From: Streptomyces ruber
GTDB taxonomy: Bacteria; Actinomycetota; Actinomycetes; Streptomycetales; Streptomycetaceae
NCBI RefSeq assembly: GCF_014648075.1
Contig: NZ_BMQK01000003.1
Span: 1-64,000 of the forward strand
Reading direction: 5' to 3'
Length of the DNA: 64,000 bases
Below the pieces are notes generated by a model. It did no database searches. It saw nothing but the letters and a program-made list of their open reading frames with translations, and was not told where the DNA came from. Shown here in pieces: positions 48,513 through 58,102 of this stretch. The number at the start of each line of letters is the position of its first letter. Position 1 is the stretch's first letter. The position numbers and the translations under genes are program-made.

Positions 48513-49382
48513 ATGGTGAGCCTCCCCCTGGTGGTGGGAGTGGACGGTTCCGAGCCCAGCCTGCGGGCCGTCGACTGGGCGGCCGACGAGGCCGCCCTGC
48601 GCGGGGTGCCCCTGCGCGTGGTGTACGCCTCCCTGTGGGGGCGGTACGAGGGTGCCGCGCTCGCGCCGGAGATCGGCGAGCCCGCCGGGCACGTGACCGC
48701 CGAGGACATCCTCGGTGCCGCCGCCCGGCGGGCCCGGCGTCACCACGCCGGCCTCTCCCTGACCACCGCGGTGGTGCCCGAGGAACCTGAACACGTCCTG
48801 GTGCGCGAGAGCCGCGACGCCACCGCCGTGGTCGTCGGCCACCGCGGGCGCAGCGACCTCGCCGAGCTGCTGCTGGGCTCCGTCAGCCTGACCGTGGCCG
48901 CCCACGCCCACTGCCCGGTCGTCGTACTCCGCGGCAGCCACGACAACCGGGCCGCAGCGGAAGGGCACGGCCGTATCGTCGTCGGCGTGGCCGGCGACGC
49001 GCCGACGGCGGCGGTGCGCTTCGCCCAGGAGGAGGCACGGCGGCGCGGTGTCCCGCTGGAGGCGGTACGGGCCTGGCGGTGCCCCGCGCACGACACGGCC
49101 GACCACCCCCTGCTCGCGGGCCGTCCCGAGCGACTGTACGAGGAACGGGCCGTACGGGAACTGGAGGCCGCCCTCCGGGACACCCCGCCCGACGTGAAGG
49201 TGCGCCGACGCACCGTCGAAGGCCCCGCCCGCCGGGTGCTTCTCGCCGTCTCGCACGAGGCGGACCTCCTGGTCGTCGGCCGGCACCGCCCCCGGCACCT
49301 CGGCCCGCGCCTCGGGCGGGCCGCCCACACGGTCCTGCACCACTCCGGCTGCCCGGTGGCGGTCGTGCCCGACGCGGCCTGA
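48513..49382 (+). CDS. Universal stress protein with two USP domains
   Basis: ATG at 48513 lies 5 bp after the dehydrogenase stop and gives 289 residues. Domain 1 begins PLVVGVDGSEPSLRAVDWAADEA and ends VVVGHRGRSDLAELLLGSVSLTVAAHAHCPVVVLR, domain 2 begins RIVVGVAGDAPTAAVRFAQEEA and ends LLVVGRHRPRHLGPRLGRAAHTVLHHSGCPVAVVPDAA. Domain 1 has a divergent ATP motif. It completes a stress-protein/dehydrogenase/stress-protein unit. Confidence 0.92.
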   Translation: MVSLPLVVGVDGSEPSLRAVDWAADEAALRGVPLRVVYASLWGRYEGAALAPEIGEPAGHVTAEDILGAAARRARRHHAGLSLTTAVVPEEPEHVLVRESRDATAVVVGHRGRSDLAELLLGSVSLTVAAHAHCPVVVLRGSHDNRAAAEGHGRIVVGVAGDAPTAAVRFAQEEARRRGVPLEAVRAWRCPAHDTADHPLLAGRPERLYEERAVRELEAALRDTPPDVKVRRRTVEGPARRVLLAVSHEADLLVVGRHRPRHLGPRLGRAAHTVLHHSGCPVAVVPDAA

Positions 49383-50010
49383 GCACGGACCGTCCGCCGG
49401 CTCACGCGCGGACGCGCGGGACACCGGCGTGAGGCGGGGGCGAGTGGCCGTCCCGTGGTCCCCGGCCGTCCCGTGGTCCCCGGCCGTCCCCTGGTCCCCG
49501 GCCGGCCCATGGGTACCGCCGGTCCCGCCGTGCACTCGGCGGCGTCGGCATGCCTCCGTGCGGAAGCGTGCGGGAGAGCGACGGCCGTACGGTCCCGCCC
49601 TGACGCTTCGCCGTCCCCCGAAGCACGCGTGCGGGACCGGGACATGACAGTCCGTCCGTGCCGACTGCTTCGCGGCCGAGGACGCGCGCCCCGGCTCCAC
49701 CACGTGCATGTCGCCCATGGGCTGCGCGGATCCGTACCGCAGACGTCACCGCGTCGACCTTCATGACCGCATCCTGCGGGCACGCGCGGTCCGCGGACCG
49801 GGAGCGTCTCCCCGCCGACACGGGGCGCGCCGCACGGTGCCGCGGCACGAGACACCGACTCGCACCGTCACCGCACCACAGGGCACGCGCACCCCTGTCC
49901 CGTCCGTCGCCGGCCGGTGCCGGGTGGTGTGCGTCCACGCGTGGACAGGACGCCGGCGGCCGGGCCCTGCCGTAGCAGGCCGGGGTGTCCTCGGGTAGGG
50001 CCGTTGGGGC
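49383..50010. other. Gap with an 18-bp tandem repeat, upstream of the sensor kinase
   Basis: About 628 bp without a convincing gene. It begins with three 18-bp tandem units (49447-49500) and otherwise contains only compositional open frames. The kinase promoter should lie near its 3' end. Confidence 0.45.
49447..49500. repeat. Tandem repeat, three 18-bp units
   Basis: GCCGTCCCGTGGTCCCCG is repeated at 49447, 49465 and 49483 (the third with one change), and a partial fourth follows. It falls 65 bp after the stress protein stop. Confidence 0.8.
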
Positions 50011-51801
50011 ATGCTGCACCACATGGCCAGTCGTGAGGACGAGAACGCGGCGGTGAGCGACCGGTCGGGGGCACAGCGTCCCGGCCCGGTCCCGCCGCTG
50101 CGGATGGATGCGCTGCTGAGCGAGCTGCAGGAGCACGTCGAGCGGGTGCGCGGCGGCCGGGACCGCATGCAGACGCTGCTCGACGCGGTGATGGCGGTCG
50201 GCAGCGATCTCGACCTGGAGGACCTGCTGCGACGGATCGTGCAGTCCGCGGCCGACCTGGTGGACGCCGAGTACGGCGCGCTGGGCGTGCTGGGGGAGGA
50301 GGGCACGATCCGGCAGTTCATCACGGTCGGCATGGACCAGGGGACGATCGCGCGGATCGGCCACTATCCCGAAGGCCAGGGCATTCTGGGCCTGTTGATC
50401 CGCGAGCCGCACCCGCTGCGCCTGGAGGACCTCGGCGAGCATCCGGAAGCGGTGGGCTTTCCGCCGGGGCACCCGCCCATGCGCACGTTCCTCGGCGCTC
50501 CCGTACAGGTCCGGGACAAGATCTTCGGCAATCTCTATCTGACCGACAAACGCGGTGGGACGCCCTTCGACGCCGACGACGAGGCGGTGCTGCGCAGCCT
50601 GGCCGCCGCCGCGGGCGTGGCGATCGACAACGCCCGCCTGTACGACGACAGCCGCCACCGCGAGCGGCGCCTGGCGGCCGGCGCCGAGATGACCCGTGCC
50701 CTGCTGTCGGGGGCGCCCCCGGAGGAGATCCTGCGGTCGCTGGCCGACACCGTCCGGGAGATGACGGACAGCGACCTCGTCACCCTCGCCCGCCCTGTGG
50801 GCGAGGGCGACGGCCTGGTCGTGGAGGCCGCGGCCGGTGCGGCGGCCGACCAGGTGCTGGGTCTCGCCCTGCCCGCCACCACCCTGGCGGCGAAGGTGTA
50901 CGCCACCGGGAAACCCCTCACCAGCGACTCCCTCAGCGACGATCCCCGTGCCTCGGGTGGCAGCGCCTCCGTCGTACCGCTCGGGCCCGCCTTCTTCGTA
51001 CCCGTCGGCGACAGCGAGGCGATACGCGGGGTGTTGCAGGTGGCCGACGCCCCCGGCAGGCCACCGTTCACCGACGCCGCCGTCGACATGGTCCTCACCT
51101 TCGCCGACCAGGCCGCGCTGGCGCTCCAGCTCGCCGAGCACCGACGGGACGCCGAACAGCTGGCCCTGCTCGGCGACCGCGACCGTATCGCCCGCGACCT
51201 GCACGACCAGGTCATCCAGCGGCTCTTCGCCGACGCGCTGACCTTGCAGGCCGCACTCGGCCGCGTCCGCGACCAGCCCGCAGCGGCCGAACGCATCCAG
51301 CAGGTCGTGGACGACCTGGACGCCACCATCAAGATCATCCGCTCCACCGTCTTCGGCCTCCAGCACCGCGACCGGCAGCAGCGGACCGGCGGACTGCGCG
51401 CCCACCTGCTGACCCTGACCGACGAAGCCACCCGGACACTCGGCTTCGCCCCGTCCCTGCGCATGACGGGTCTGCTGGACACCGACGTGCCCGCCACCCA
51501 CGCCGACCACCTCCTCGCCGTCCTGCGCGAGGCCCTGTCCAACGCCGCCCGGCACGCGCGGGCCACCACGGTGGAAGTCACCGCCGAAGCCGTCGGCCGG
51601 ACGCTGCGGCTGACCGTCACGGACAACGGACGCGGTATCGACCCGGCCACCACCCGCCGCAGCGGGCTGGCCAACCTGCGCAGCCGCGCCGAGGAACTCG
51701 GCGGCATGTTCCGGCTGGCCCGCCGCGATCCGACCGGCACACTCCTGGAGTGGACGGTGCCCCTGCCCGTCGGCAGCGCGGCTCCGGGGGCGGCCGGTTG
51801 A
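50011..51801 (+). CDS. DevS/OsdK-like sensor histidine kinase (GAF-GAF-HisKA_3-HATPase)
   Basis: ATG at 50011 gives 596 residues; ATG at 50023 is an alternative that gives 592. GAF domain 1 (~60-205) reads like mycobacterial DevS, including [15 protein letters not shown], whose His (H154 here) aligns by position with the heme-ligand histidine of DevS/DosT. GAF 2 spans ~225-380. The HisKA_3 box is [16 protein letters not shown] with phospho-accepting H398. The HATPase ends [15 protein letters not shown], then [11 protein letters not shown] and [14 protein letters not shown]. DevS-type kinases sense O2, NO or redox state. A response regulator gene follows and the flanking genes resemble a hypoxia regulon, so the pair probably controls the island. 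Confidence 0.88.
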   Translation: MLHHMASREDENAAVSDRSGAQRPGPVPPLRMDALLSELQEHVERVRGGRDRMQTLLDAVMAVGSDLDLEDLLRRIVQSAADLVDAEYGALGVLGEEGTIRQFITVGMDQGTIARIGHYPEGQGILGLLIREPHPLRLEDLGEHPEAVGFPPGHPPMRTFLGAPVQVRDKIFGNLYLTDKRGGTPFDADDEAVLRSLAAAAGVAIDNARLYDDSRHRERRLAAGAEMTRALLSGAPPEEILRSLADTVREMTDSDLVTLARPVGEGDGLVVEAAAGAAADQVLGLALPATTLAAKVYATGKPLTSDSLSDDPRASGGSASVVPLGPAFFVPVGDSEAIRGVLQVADAPGRPPFTDAAVDMVLTFADQAALALQLAEHRRDAEQLALLGDRDRIARDLHDQVIQRLFADALTLQAALGRVRDQPAAAERIQQVVDDLDATIKIIRSTVFGLQHRDRQQRTGGLRAHLLTLTDEATRTLGFAPSLRMTGLLDTDVPATHADHLLAVLREALSNAARHARATTVEVTAEAVGRTLRLTVTDNGRGIDPATTRRSGLANLRSRAEELGGMFRLARRDPTGTLLEWTVPLPVGSAAPGAAG

Positions 51802-52162
51802 TCCCCTCAAGGGCCCGTCGCCGCGCCCGGTCCGCCGGTGCCCGTACGGAGGAGGGGGCCGACTGTGCACGGCGTCCGCGGACATGCGACATCCGGGGGA
51901 GACCTGGTCGCGGACGGGTGCCTGGATGGTGCCGCCGGCCGGCAGGGCCACCATGACCGGCGCGCCGCCGTGCCGCGGAGCGCCGCGGACGGCGGCCGAC
52001 GCCTGCTCCACGACGGCCGGCGCCCGCTCCGCCGCGCGATGCCCGGGCCTTGGCGCTTCGGCCCGTGATGGCGCAGGATCTCCGACAGGCAGGGGGCCGG
52101 TCCCGCCCGGGGGGTGGGGGCCGAGGGACGAGAAGGCAGCGTGGAACGCGGAGGAGCGTGTG
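51802..52162. other. Gap between sensor kinase and response regulator with a dehydrogenase relic
   Basis: About 360 bp. On the minus strand 51913-51960 translates to a fragment of a zinc alcohol dehydrogenase. The rest has no recognised gene. Confidence 0.5.
51913..51960 (-). pseudogene. Fragment of a zinc alcohol dehydrogenase
   Basis: On the minus strand the translation [19 protein letters not shown] matches VMVALPAHGTIQVPVFDT of the dehydrogenase at 47485. At DNA level 21 bases (51938-51958) are an exact inverted copy of 48252-48272. It has no start, no domain context and is a small relic. Confidence 0.6.
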
Positions 52163-52855
52163 ATGGCGGACAGCCAACGACCTGTACCCGGTGAACCGAT
52201 CCGGGTCTTCCTGCTGGACGACCACGAGGTGGTACGGCGCGGGGTGCACGACCTGCTCGACGACGAGCCGGACATCACGGTGGTCGGCGAGGCGGGCACC
52301 GTGGAACAGGCACTGGTACGCGTCCCCGCGCTGCGCCCGCAGGTCGCGGTGCTGGACGTGCGCCTGCCGGACGGCGACGGGGTCACCGTGTGCCGGGAAC
52401 TGCGTTCGCGCATGCCGGAGCTGGCCTGCCTGATGCTGACGTCGTTCGACGACGAGGAGGCCCTGCTCGACTCGATCATGGCGGGTGCCTCCGGATACGT
52501 CCTCAAGCAGATCCAGGGCTCGGACCTGGTGTCGGCCGTCCGCACGGTCGCCAGGGGCCAGTCACTGCTGGACCCGAGCGCCACCGCCAGGCTGATGGCC
52601 CGGCTGCGCAGCGATCAGGTCAAGGAGGAGGAACCGGACGCGCTGCCCGGGCTGACCGACCGGGAGCGGGAGATCCTGGCCCTGATCGGTGAGGGGCTGA
52701 CCAACCGGCAGATCGGCCAACGCCTGTACCTCGCGGAGAAGACGGTGAAGAACCAGATCTCCCGGCTGCTGGCCAAGCTCGGTGTGGAGCGGCGCGTCCA
52801 GGCCGCGGTGATAGCCACCCAGGCCCAGGACCGGCTTCGCCAGCGGAAGAACTGA
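52163..52855 (+). CDS. NarL/LuxR-type response regulator, DevR/OsdR-like
   Basis: ATG at 52163 with GGAGGAGCG upstream gives 230 residues; the open frame upstream is not protein-like. The receiver begins [20 protein letters not shown] with acidic pair DD at 19-20 and phospho-acceptor D65 in [13 protein letters not shown], then LTSFDDEEA and YVLKQIQG. The HTH reads [25 protein letters not shown] followed by [19 protein letters not shown], close to mycobacterial DevR. It is the cognate regulator of the upstream kinase. Candidate targets are the surrounding stress and fermentation genes. Confidence 0.92.
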   Translation: MADSQRPVPGEPIRVFLLDDHEVVRRGVHDLLDDEPDITVVGEAGTVEQALVRVPALRPQVAVLDVRLPDGDGVTVCRELRSRMPELACLMLTSFDDEEALLDSIMAGASGYVLKQIQGSDLVSAVRTVARGQSLLDPSATARLMARLRSDQVKEEEPDALPGLTDREREILALIGEGLTNRQIGQRLYLAEKTVKNQISRLLAKLGVERRVQAAVIATQAQDRLRQRKN

Positions 52856-53135
52856 TCCGCCGCCACCCTCGGGAGACATGCTGGGTGACGGGACGCGGGC
52901 CCACGGGCCGGGGACGGGCGGCCTGCGGCCTGGGACGTACCGGACAAGCGTCTCGGACGGGGTCGCGCAGGAGCGCCGTTCGGTCCGCGGCCGGCCCGGA
53001 AGGGACGCACGCGCAGCCTGTGCGGTGGCGCGCGACGCCGGGCTGACCGCGGGCGTGATCTCCGTATCGCGGTTGCCTGGAACGCAACAGTGCCTCCAGG
53101 CGACCGACTTCAGGATCCGGAGGAAGAGGACCTGG
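52856..53135. other. Gap without a recognised gene
   Basis: About 280 bp after the response regulator with no motif-bearing open frame; a run of relics follows. Confidence 0.4.
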
Positions 53136-53215
53136 AAGAAGCCCAGCTTCCGGGGGCTGTAGGGACGAAGGATGTTCTTCGTCTGCTCGTGATACAGCGA
53201 GAGTGCCTCGCCGAC
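53136..53215 (-). pseudogene. 3'-end relic of an aldehyde dehydrogenase gene
   Basis: On the minus strand this reads YHEQTKNIL...YSPRKLGFF, equivalent to the last residues of the intact aldehyde dehydrogenase at 58103-59626. The DNA 53136-53187 matches 58106-58157 at roughly 90 %. The stop codon has been lost and no upstream part exists. It may come from a second dehydrogenase copy or from a duplication at this point. Confidence 0.65.
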
Positions 53216-53410
53216 CTGCCTGAACAGTGGATGTGTGCTGCTCGTTGGAGGCGCTGGCCCGGGAACGACCCGGATCTTGTTCTGCTACCGCCCGCGCCGG
53301 CACAACGGCCGCCGGACCGTCTCGGGCCGCAGGCCCGGCGCTCGCTGCCTCTGCCCCCCGGGGCCGTCCGCTCGGCGTACTTCCTGCGCCGAGGCTTGCC
53401 GTCCGGGCCG

Positions 53411-53772
53411 ACGTGGTGGTGCGGAACTGCCGTCCCGTCTCCTGCTACGGGCAGACCGGGCCGTGGGCGCAGCGGCCGGGCCGGCACGTCGACGGCTCCC
53501 TGCTCGACGGCCAGCCGGCCTGGCTCACGTATGTCGCGCAGGGCTACTTCACCACCGGGACGGCACCGCGCCCGCACGGCACGGCCCACCCCACGATCGT
53601 GCCGTACCGGGCCCTGCGCACCGGTGAGGGGCATCTGATGGTCGCCGCCGGGAACGACAAGCTGTGGCGGGCGCTCGCCGAGACCATCGGGTGCGGCGAG
53701 CCGGCCGACGACCCGCGGGGGAGGACCGTGACCCGGCTGAAGGTGACGGTCTCCGTAACGGGGCAGGAGTGA
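53411..53772 (+). pseudogene. CaiB/BaiF-type CoA-transferase relic
   Basis: The translation contains VVVRNCRP (family VLVENFRPG), CYGQTGPWAQRPG and, after a jump, VDGSLLDGQPAWLTYVAQGYFTTGTAPRPHGTAHPTIVPY and RTGEGHLMVAAGNDKLWRALAETIG. These are recognisable CoA-transferase family III segments. The middle of the protein (about 80 residues) and its N-terminal half are missing, and the end is altered. Only a deleted remnant remains. Confidence 0.65.
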
Positions 53773-53817
53773 TTCGCGGTCGCGGACTCCGCGGAACTCG
53801 GGGCGGCGGTGCTTCGC

Positions 53818-55464
53818 TCACACGCGGGACCACTTCTGGCCGGCCTGGCCGTTGCAGGTCCACAGAACCAGTCGAGTCCCGTTGGTGGTCGCTGCGCCGT
53901 CGGCGTCGAGGCACAGTCCCGCGTGGACGTTACGGATCGACCCGTCGCCGCCGACGGTCCACTTCTGGTTGCTCTGGCCGTTGCAGGGCCAGGTGATGAC
54001 CCGGGTGCCGTTCGCGGTGCCCTGGTCGTAGGCGTCCAGGCACTTGTCGCCGAAGACGCGGATCTCGCCGCCGGCCCACGTGGTCCACAGCTGGTTGGCG
54101 GCCGTGTGGCAGTCCCAGAGCAGCACCGTGGCGCCCGCGGCGGTGGAGGCGTTGTCCACGTCCGCGCAGCGGCCGGACGCGGTACCCCGCAGGCGCGACG
54201 TGGTGGCGGTCAGCGGACTGCCGCCGGTCACCCGGAACACGGCGACGCCGTGCGCGGGGACGCTCGCGGAGATCTGCCCGGACGTGCTCGACGTGCCGCC
54301 GGTCCACAGATCGGTGAGGGTGAACGGCCCGCCGGAGAGACCGACCTGCGCCGCCGACGTGGTGACCGTCGCGGTGCCGCCGCCGCGGTTGAACAGGCCG
54401 ACCGCGACCGAACCGTCCGACAGCGGCTTGGCGAACACCTCGGTGGCGCCGTCGTCACGCACCCTGCGCCCGCCCGCGCCCAGCGGATCCTGGTTCACCG
54501 CCAGCAGACGCGGGTTGCGCAGGATCGCGCTGACGTCGGCGGACATGGTCCGGATGTCGTTACCGGCCATGAGCGGGGCACCCAGCAGGGCCCACAGGGC
54601 GAAATGGGAGCGGGACTCGGTCGGCGACAGGCCGGGGCGGCCGACGACCAGCATGTCGGGGTCGTTCCAGTGCCCTGGCCCGGACTGCGCCGCCAGCGGC
54701 GCGGTGACGTCCAGGACGTTGCCGACGCCCATCGGATAGCTGTTGGTGTTGCCGTTCTGCCAGATGTCCAGCAGGTCCTCGGTCGTCCGCCACAGGTCGG
54801 CGACTTCGCCCCAGTCGTACGTGGCGCCGGTGATGGCGTGCAGGCTGTTGGGGTTGATGCTGTAGACGATCGGCCGCCCGGTGGCGCGCAGGGCGTCACG
54901 CATGAGCGTGAACCGCGAAACCTGCTCGTCACGGGTACCGCTCGGGGAGCACCAGTCGTACTTGAGGTAGTCGACGCCCCACGAGGCGAACGTCGCGGCG
55001 TCCTGGGCCTCGTGTCCCCTGCTGCCCGTGGATCCCGGGTAGGCGCCCGTGGCCTGCGCGCAGGTGCGCTCGCCGGGCGCCTGGTAGATGCCGAACTTCA
55101 GGCCCTTGCCGTGGATGTAGTCCCCGAGCGCCTTCATCCCGCTGGGAAACTTGGCCGGGTTGGCCCGGAGGTTTCCCGCCGCGTCACGCTGCGGGTCGAA
55201 CCAGCAGTCGTCGACCACGACGTACCTGTAGCCGGCGTCCCGCATGCCCGAGGACACCATCGCGTCTGCGGCCTGGCGCACCTGGGTCTCGGTGATCCCG
55301 CACCCGAAGCTGTTCCAGCTGTTCCACCCCAGCGGTGGGGTGAGCGCCGGACTGCCCGGTGCGGCCGAGGCGGTGGACTGGGCTGAGACCGTCACGGACG
55401 CGGCCACTGTCAGCGCGGCGGCCGTGAGGAGGCGGAGCAGTCGTCCGCCTGATCGTCTGGGCAC
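53818..55464 (-). CDS. Secreted GH27 alpha-galactosidase with C-terminal CBM13 domain
   Basis: GTG at 55464 with AAGGAG upstream gives 548 residues; the frame is open further up but the site decides the start. A signal peptide (LLRLLTAAALTVAASVTVSAQ) precedes TPPLGWNSWNSFGCGI. GH27 markers are YRYVVVDDCWFDPQRD, the nucleophile in YLKYDWC (D170), the WRTTEDLLDIW segment where the family's acid/base aspartate sits, and WNDPDMLVVG. A small beta domain and a CBM13 trefoil (NQLWTT, NQKWTV, GQKWSRV) end the protein. It would remove alpha-galactosyl side groups of galactomannan outside the cell. Operator-like palindromes precede the gene. Confidence 0.94.
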   Translation of the reverse strand: MPRRSGGRLLRLLTAAALTVAASVTVSAQSTASAAPGSPALTPPLGWNSWNSFGCGITETQVRQAADAMVSSGMRDAGYRYVVVDDCWFDPQRDAAGNLRANPAKFPSGMKALGDYIHGKGLKFGIYQAPGERTCAQATGAYPGSTGSRGHEAQDAATFASWGVDYLKYDWCSPSGTRDEQVSRFTLMRDALRATGRPIVYSINPNSLHAITGATYDWGEVADLWRTTEDLLDIWQNGNTNSYPMGVGNVLDVTAPLAAQSGPGHWNDPDMLVVGRPGLSPTESRSHFALWALLGAPLMAGNDIRTMSADVSAILRNPRLLAVNQDPLGAGGRRVRDDGATEVFAKPLSDGSVAVGLFNRGGGTATVTTSAAQVGLSGGPFTLTDLWTGGTSSTSGQISASVPAHGVAVFRVTGGSPLTATTSRLRGTASGRCADVDNASTAAGATVLLWDCHTAANQLWTTWAGGEIRVFGDKCLDAYDQGTANGTRVITWPCNGQSNQKWTVGGDGSIRNVHAGLCLDADGAATTNGTRLVLWTCNGQAGQKWSRV

Positions 55465-55504
55465 CAGAGACTCCTTCAGCACGCAAAGATGAAGAGGATG
55501 AGGT

Positions 55505-55516
55505 TCGAAATTTCGA
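55505..55516. promoter_or_regulatory. CGAAA/TTTCG operator upstream of GH27
   Basis: TCGAAATTTCGA is a perfect 12-bp palindrome 41 bp upstream of the GH27 start. It resembles the boxes in the xylan cluster. Confidence 0.6.
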
Positions 55517-55678
55517 GCACCATTCGGAAACTTCGCGGCCCCACGGAGCCTAGAGATGTGGATGAACATGTCAACAGTGCCCGCAGGATCGATCCCGCCG
55601 CGCGATCGGCGATGCCGCGAAGTCGGCTCGTGCCCACCATCCGGCCGCCGACCCGCAATGACGCAACCCCAGAGCATT

Positions 55679-55692
55679 TCGAAACCTTTCGA
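55679..55692. promoter_or_regulatory. Second CGAAA/TTTCG operator
   Basis: TCGAAACCTTTCGA is the exact reverse complement of the box at 22279-22292, 33 kb away. It lies 215 bp from the GH27 start, so it may be distal or belong to a lost gene. Confidence 0.55.
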
Positions 55693-55962
55693 TGGAACAG
55701 ACGAAGCATGCGAAAGGGGTTGACGGGGTGCGTGGGCCTCCTGTCATGCAGATTGCTCGACTGGCCGTCCCGCATTCGATACTTCGAGCACGCGGAAGCC
55801 GGTCCGTACTCCACGAAGCTGAGAAGACCCCCCGCATGGAATTGTCATGGCTTCACCAATCAGTCACTCGTCGTCGGACGCTCGCGGCCGTCGCGGAGTA
55901 CACGAACCCGGTGATCTGCCAGCCGAGTACGACCTGAACGGCGCCCGCGGTCAGCGCTTCAG

Positions 55963-55976
55963 TGGGAGCGCTGACA
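55963..55976. promoter_or_regulatory. CebR-like cellulose regulon box
   Basis: TGGGAGCGCTGACA matches 12 of 14 positions of the CebR operator TGGGAGCGCTCCCA and stands 94 bp before a cellulase relic, as expected for a cellulose-induced gene. Confidence 0.65.
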
Positions 55977-56069
55977 GGGGTGGTCGTACCACCGCACTTC
56001 CCTCGGCGCGTCACATGCTCGGGACGAGAGCGTGCGACGCATCCCTCACCCGGAGAACGAGGTTCAGTC

Positions 56070-56621
56070 ATGCGCCGCAGACTTCGCGCCCTGGCCGCAG
56101 CGCTCTTCGCGCTGCCGCTGGCGTTCGCCGCCGCACCGTCCGCCCACGCGGCCGACCCGACCACCATGACCAGTGGGTTCTACGTGGACCCCGACTCCAG
56201 CGCGAAGAGGTGGGTGGCCGCCAACCCCGGTGACGGCCGGGCCGCCGCGATCAACGCCTCGATCGCCAACACCCCGATGGCCCGCTGGTTCGGCTCCTGG
56301 AGCGGCACCATCGGCACCGCCACGGGTGCCTACGTCGGGGAGGCGGACCCCCGGGACGAACTGCCCATCCTCGTCGCCTGCAACATCTACAACCGCGACT
56401 ACTGCGGCGGCCACTCCGCCGGCGGAGCCGCTTCGCCGTCCGCCTACGCCAGTTGGATCGCCCAGTTCGCCGGCGGGATCGCAGGCCGCTCGACCTCGAC
56501 GGTGCCGCGCGTGCGCCGGGCCGAGACGATGGGCCCCGCCCCGCAGGCCGGCGCGCCGATTGGGCGCACTGTTCCGCCGATCACCTTGCCTGGCTGGGAC
56601 GTCCTCCGAAGGTACCGATAG
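56070..56621 (+). pseudogene. GH6 cellulase, N-terminal fragment only
   Basis: ATG at 56070 with GGAGAACGAGG upstream encodes a signal peptide (RLRALAAALFALPLAFAAAPSAHA) and then the GH6 opening: GFYVDPDSSAKRWVAANPGD, NTPMARWFGSW, EADPRDELPILVACNIYNRD and SAYASWIAQFAGGIAGR. After about residue 142 the sequence turns into unrelated STSTVPRVRRAETMG and the catalytic aspartates and remaining barrel are lost. The normal domain is about 300 residues, so this is a 3'-truncated relic, probably of an endoglucanase. The operator upstream still looks intact. Confidence 0.75.
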
Positions 56622-57038
56622 CTTGATCCCCCGCACGTGGGGAACGGAGGGTTACGGGTGGCAGAACGCGGGGACAGATGGCCGGAAGCACCCCTCGGCG
56701 CCCCGCCAGGGCCGCGTCACGGCAGACGATGCCGCGCCGGTCGAGCCGGCAACCGCCGCGGGCCGGGATGCGACGGACCCGACGCGATCGACTGCGAGCC
56801 CGTCGGCCACGACCGAAGCCTGGTGCAGGCCGCGCAGGTGAGAGCCCGAAGTCCTGAAGTCCTGGCCCAGCGCTCGAACGAGCTCGTCCACACGTTGACC
56901 CAACGGAGTCCGAGGGCCATGCCGGACACGACCTCGGCCAGCCTCGGCCCTCGCGAGGCCTCGACCCGCTACCAGCGGGCGATGCTCGACAAGACTGCGG
57001 ACGACCTTGATGCGTGACCAGCAGAGAGGAGTACATCC
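56622..57038. other. Gap between GH6 relic and the kinase gene
   Basis: About 415 bp. An open frame 56637-57017 (126 residues) with a plausible tail (QRSNELVHTLTQRSPRAM) is possible but has no motif and no good binding site; I do not call it. Confidence 0.35.
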
Positions 57039-57923
57039 GTGACAGAATCGACGTCCTTCCTGCTCGAACGCCTGCATGCGGCCGGCCTGACCGACGTTGT
57101 CGCGATCGAGCCGGCCACTGGAGGCCTCGCCGCGACCGCGGGGCTCGCGCGCCGCGGTGACGGTACGTCGGTGTTCGTCAAGGCGTTCGGCGAGCCGCCG
57201 TCAGACGACGCCTTCGCCGCGGAGGCCGAAGGGCTCACCGTGCTGCGCGAGGCGGGCGGCGTCGCCACGCCGGACATCATCCTCGCGGACCGCGACCTGC
57301 TCGTGCTGTCCGTGCTGCAGCCCCGGCCGGGTACCGAGGCATTCTGGGAGAAGCTCGCGCATGCGCTCGCCCACCTCCACACCACCACCCGGCACGCCCG
57401 GTTCGGGTGGCACCGGGACAACTGGCTGGGCCGTCGTCGGCAGGTCAACACCTGGGAAGGCGACGGGTTCGCGTTCTTCGCCCAGCACCGTCTGCTCCGC
57501 TGGCTCGGCGAGCGCCGCGTCCAGGAGGCGCTCGACGCCGCGGACCGGGCGGCGCTGGAGCGGCTGTGCGACCGGCTGCCCGAGCTGCTGCCGGTCAGGC
57601 CCGCGTGTCTGACGCACGGCGACCTGTGGGCGTCGAACGCCATGGCTACCCCCGACGGGCGGCCCGCGCTGATCGACCCGGCCGTGTCGTACACGTGGGC
57701 CGAGGTCGACCTGGCCCACCTGTGGACGACGACGCCGCCGCCGGAGGCGCACGTATTCTTCGAGCTGTACGCCGAGCTGACCGGACTCGACCGCGACTGG
57801 CGCGAACGCATGCCGATCCTCCAGCTACGCCAGCACCTGGCAGTGATCGCCCAGTTCGATCCCGACTGGGGCGCCGCAGCCGTCGTGCGCGCCACACTCG
57901 CCCCGTTCCGGCAGCGGCACTGA
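57039..57923 (+). CDS. Fructosamine kinase-family phosphotransferase
   Basis: GTG at 57039 with AGAGAGGAG upstream gives 294 residues, typical of the family. The N-lobe has a lysine strand (TSVFVKAFGEPPSDDAFAAEAEGLTVL) and the C-lobe the catalytic LTHGDLWASNAM and metal-binding ALIDPAVSYTWAEVDLA. Others are HARFGWHRDNWLG and the end helix FELYAELTGLDRDW. Members phosphorylate ketosamines (early glycation products) for repair. The neighbours do not explain it and it stands alone as a plus-strand gene. Confidence 0.92.
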   Translation: MTESTSFLLERLHAAGLTDVVAIEPATGGLAATAGLARRGDGTSVFVKAFGEPPSDDAFAAEAEGLTVLREAGGVATPDIILADRDLLVLSVLQPRPGTEAFWEKLAHALAHLHTTTRHARFGWHRDNWLGRRRQVNTWEGDGFAFFAQHRLLRWLGERRVQEALDAADRAALERLCDRLPELLPVRPACLTHGDLWASNAMATPDGRPALIDPAVSYTWAEVDLAHLWTTTPPPEAHVFFELYAELTGLDRDWRERMPILQLRQHLAVIAQFDPDWGAAAVVRATLAPFRQRH

Positions 57924-58102
57924 GCTCGGTTCGGCTTTCCCGGTTTCCTCGTGATGACGAGGGTGCCAAACGGTCAGCTCCTGAATGTCCGCGACTACAT
58001 GGACGGAGTTGGCGTGGCTCACGCGGCGGTCCGACTGGCGGCATCGGCCACCAGCCTCAGCAACCGCTGCTGAACCTCTGACTTGACATCGGACTCGTTC
58101 GT

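Larger units (their letters stand above)
55465..56069. other. Upstream region of GH27 and GH6 relic with sugar-regulator boxes
   Basis: About 605 bp without a gene. It has TCGAAATTTCGA (55505-55516), a weaker CGGAAACTTCG, TCGAAACCTTTCGA (55679-55692) and a CebR-like box at 55963-55976. Confidence 0.6.

Noticed and set aside
56637..57017. 126-residue plus-strand frame before the fructosamine-kinase gene
   Set aside because: No motif and no clear binding site; cannot be told from compositional noise.
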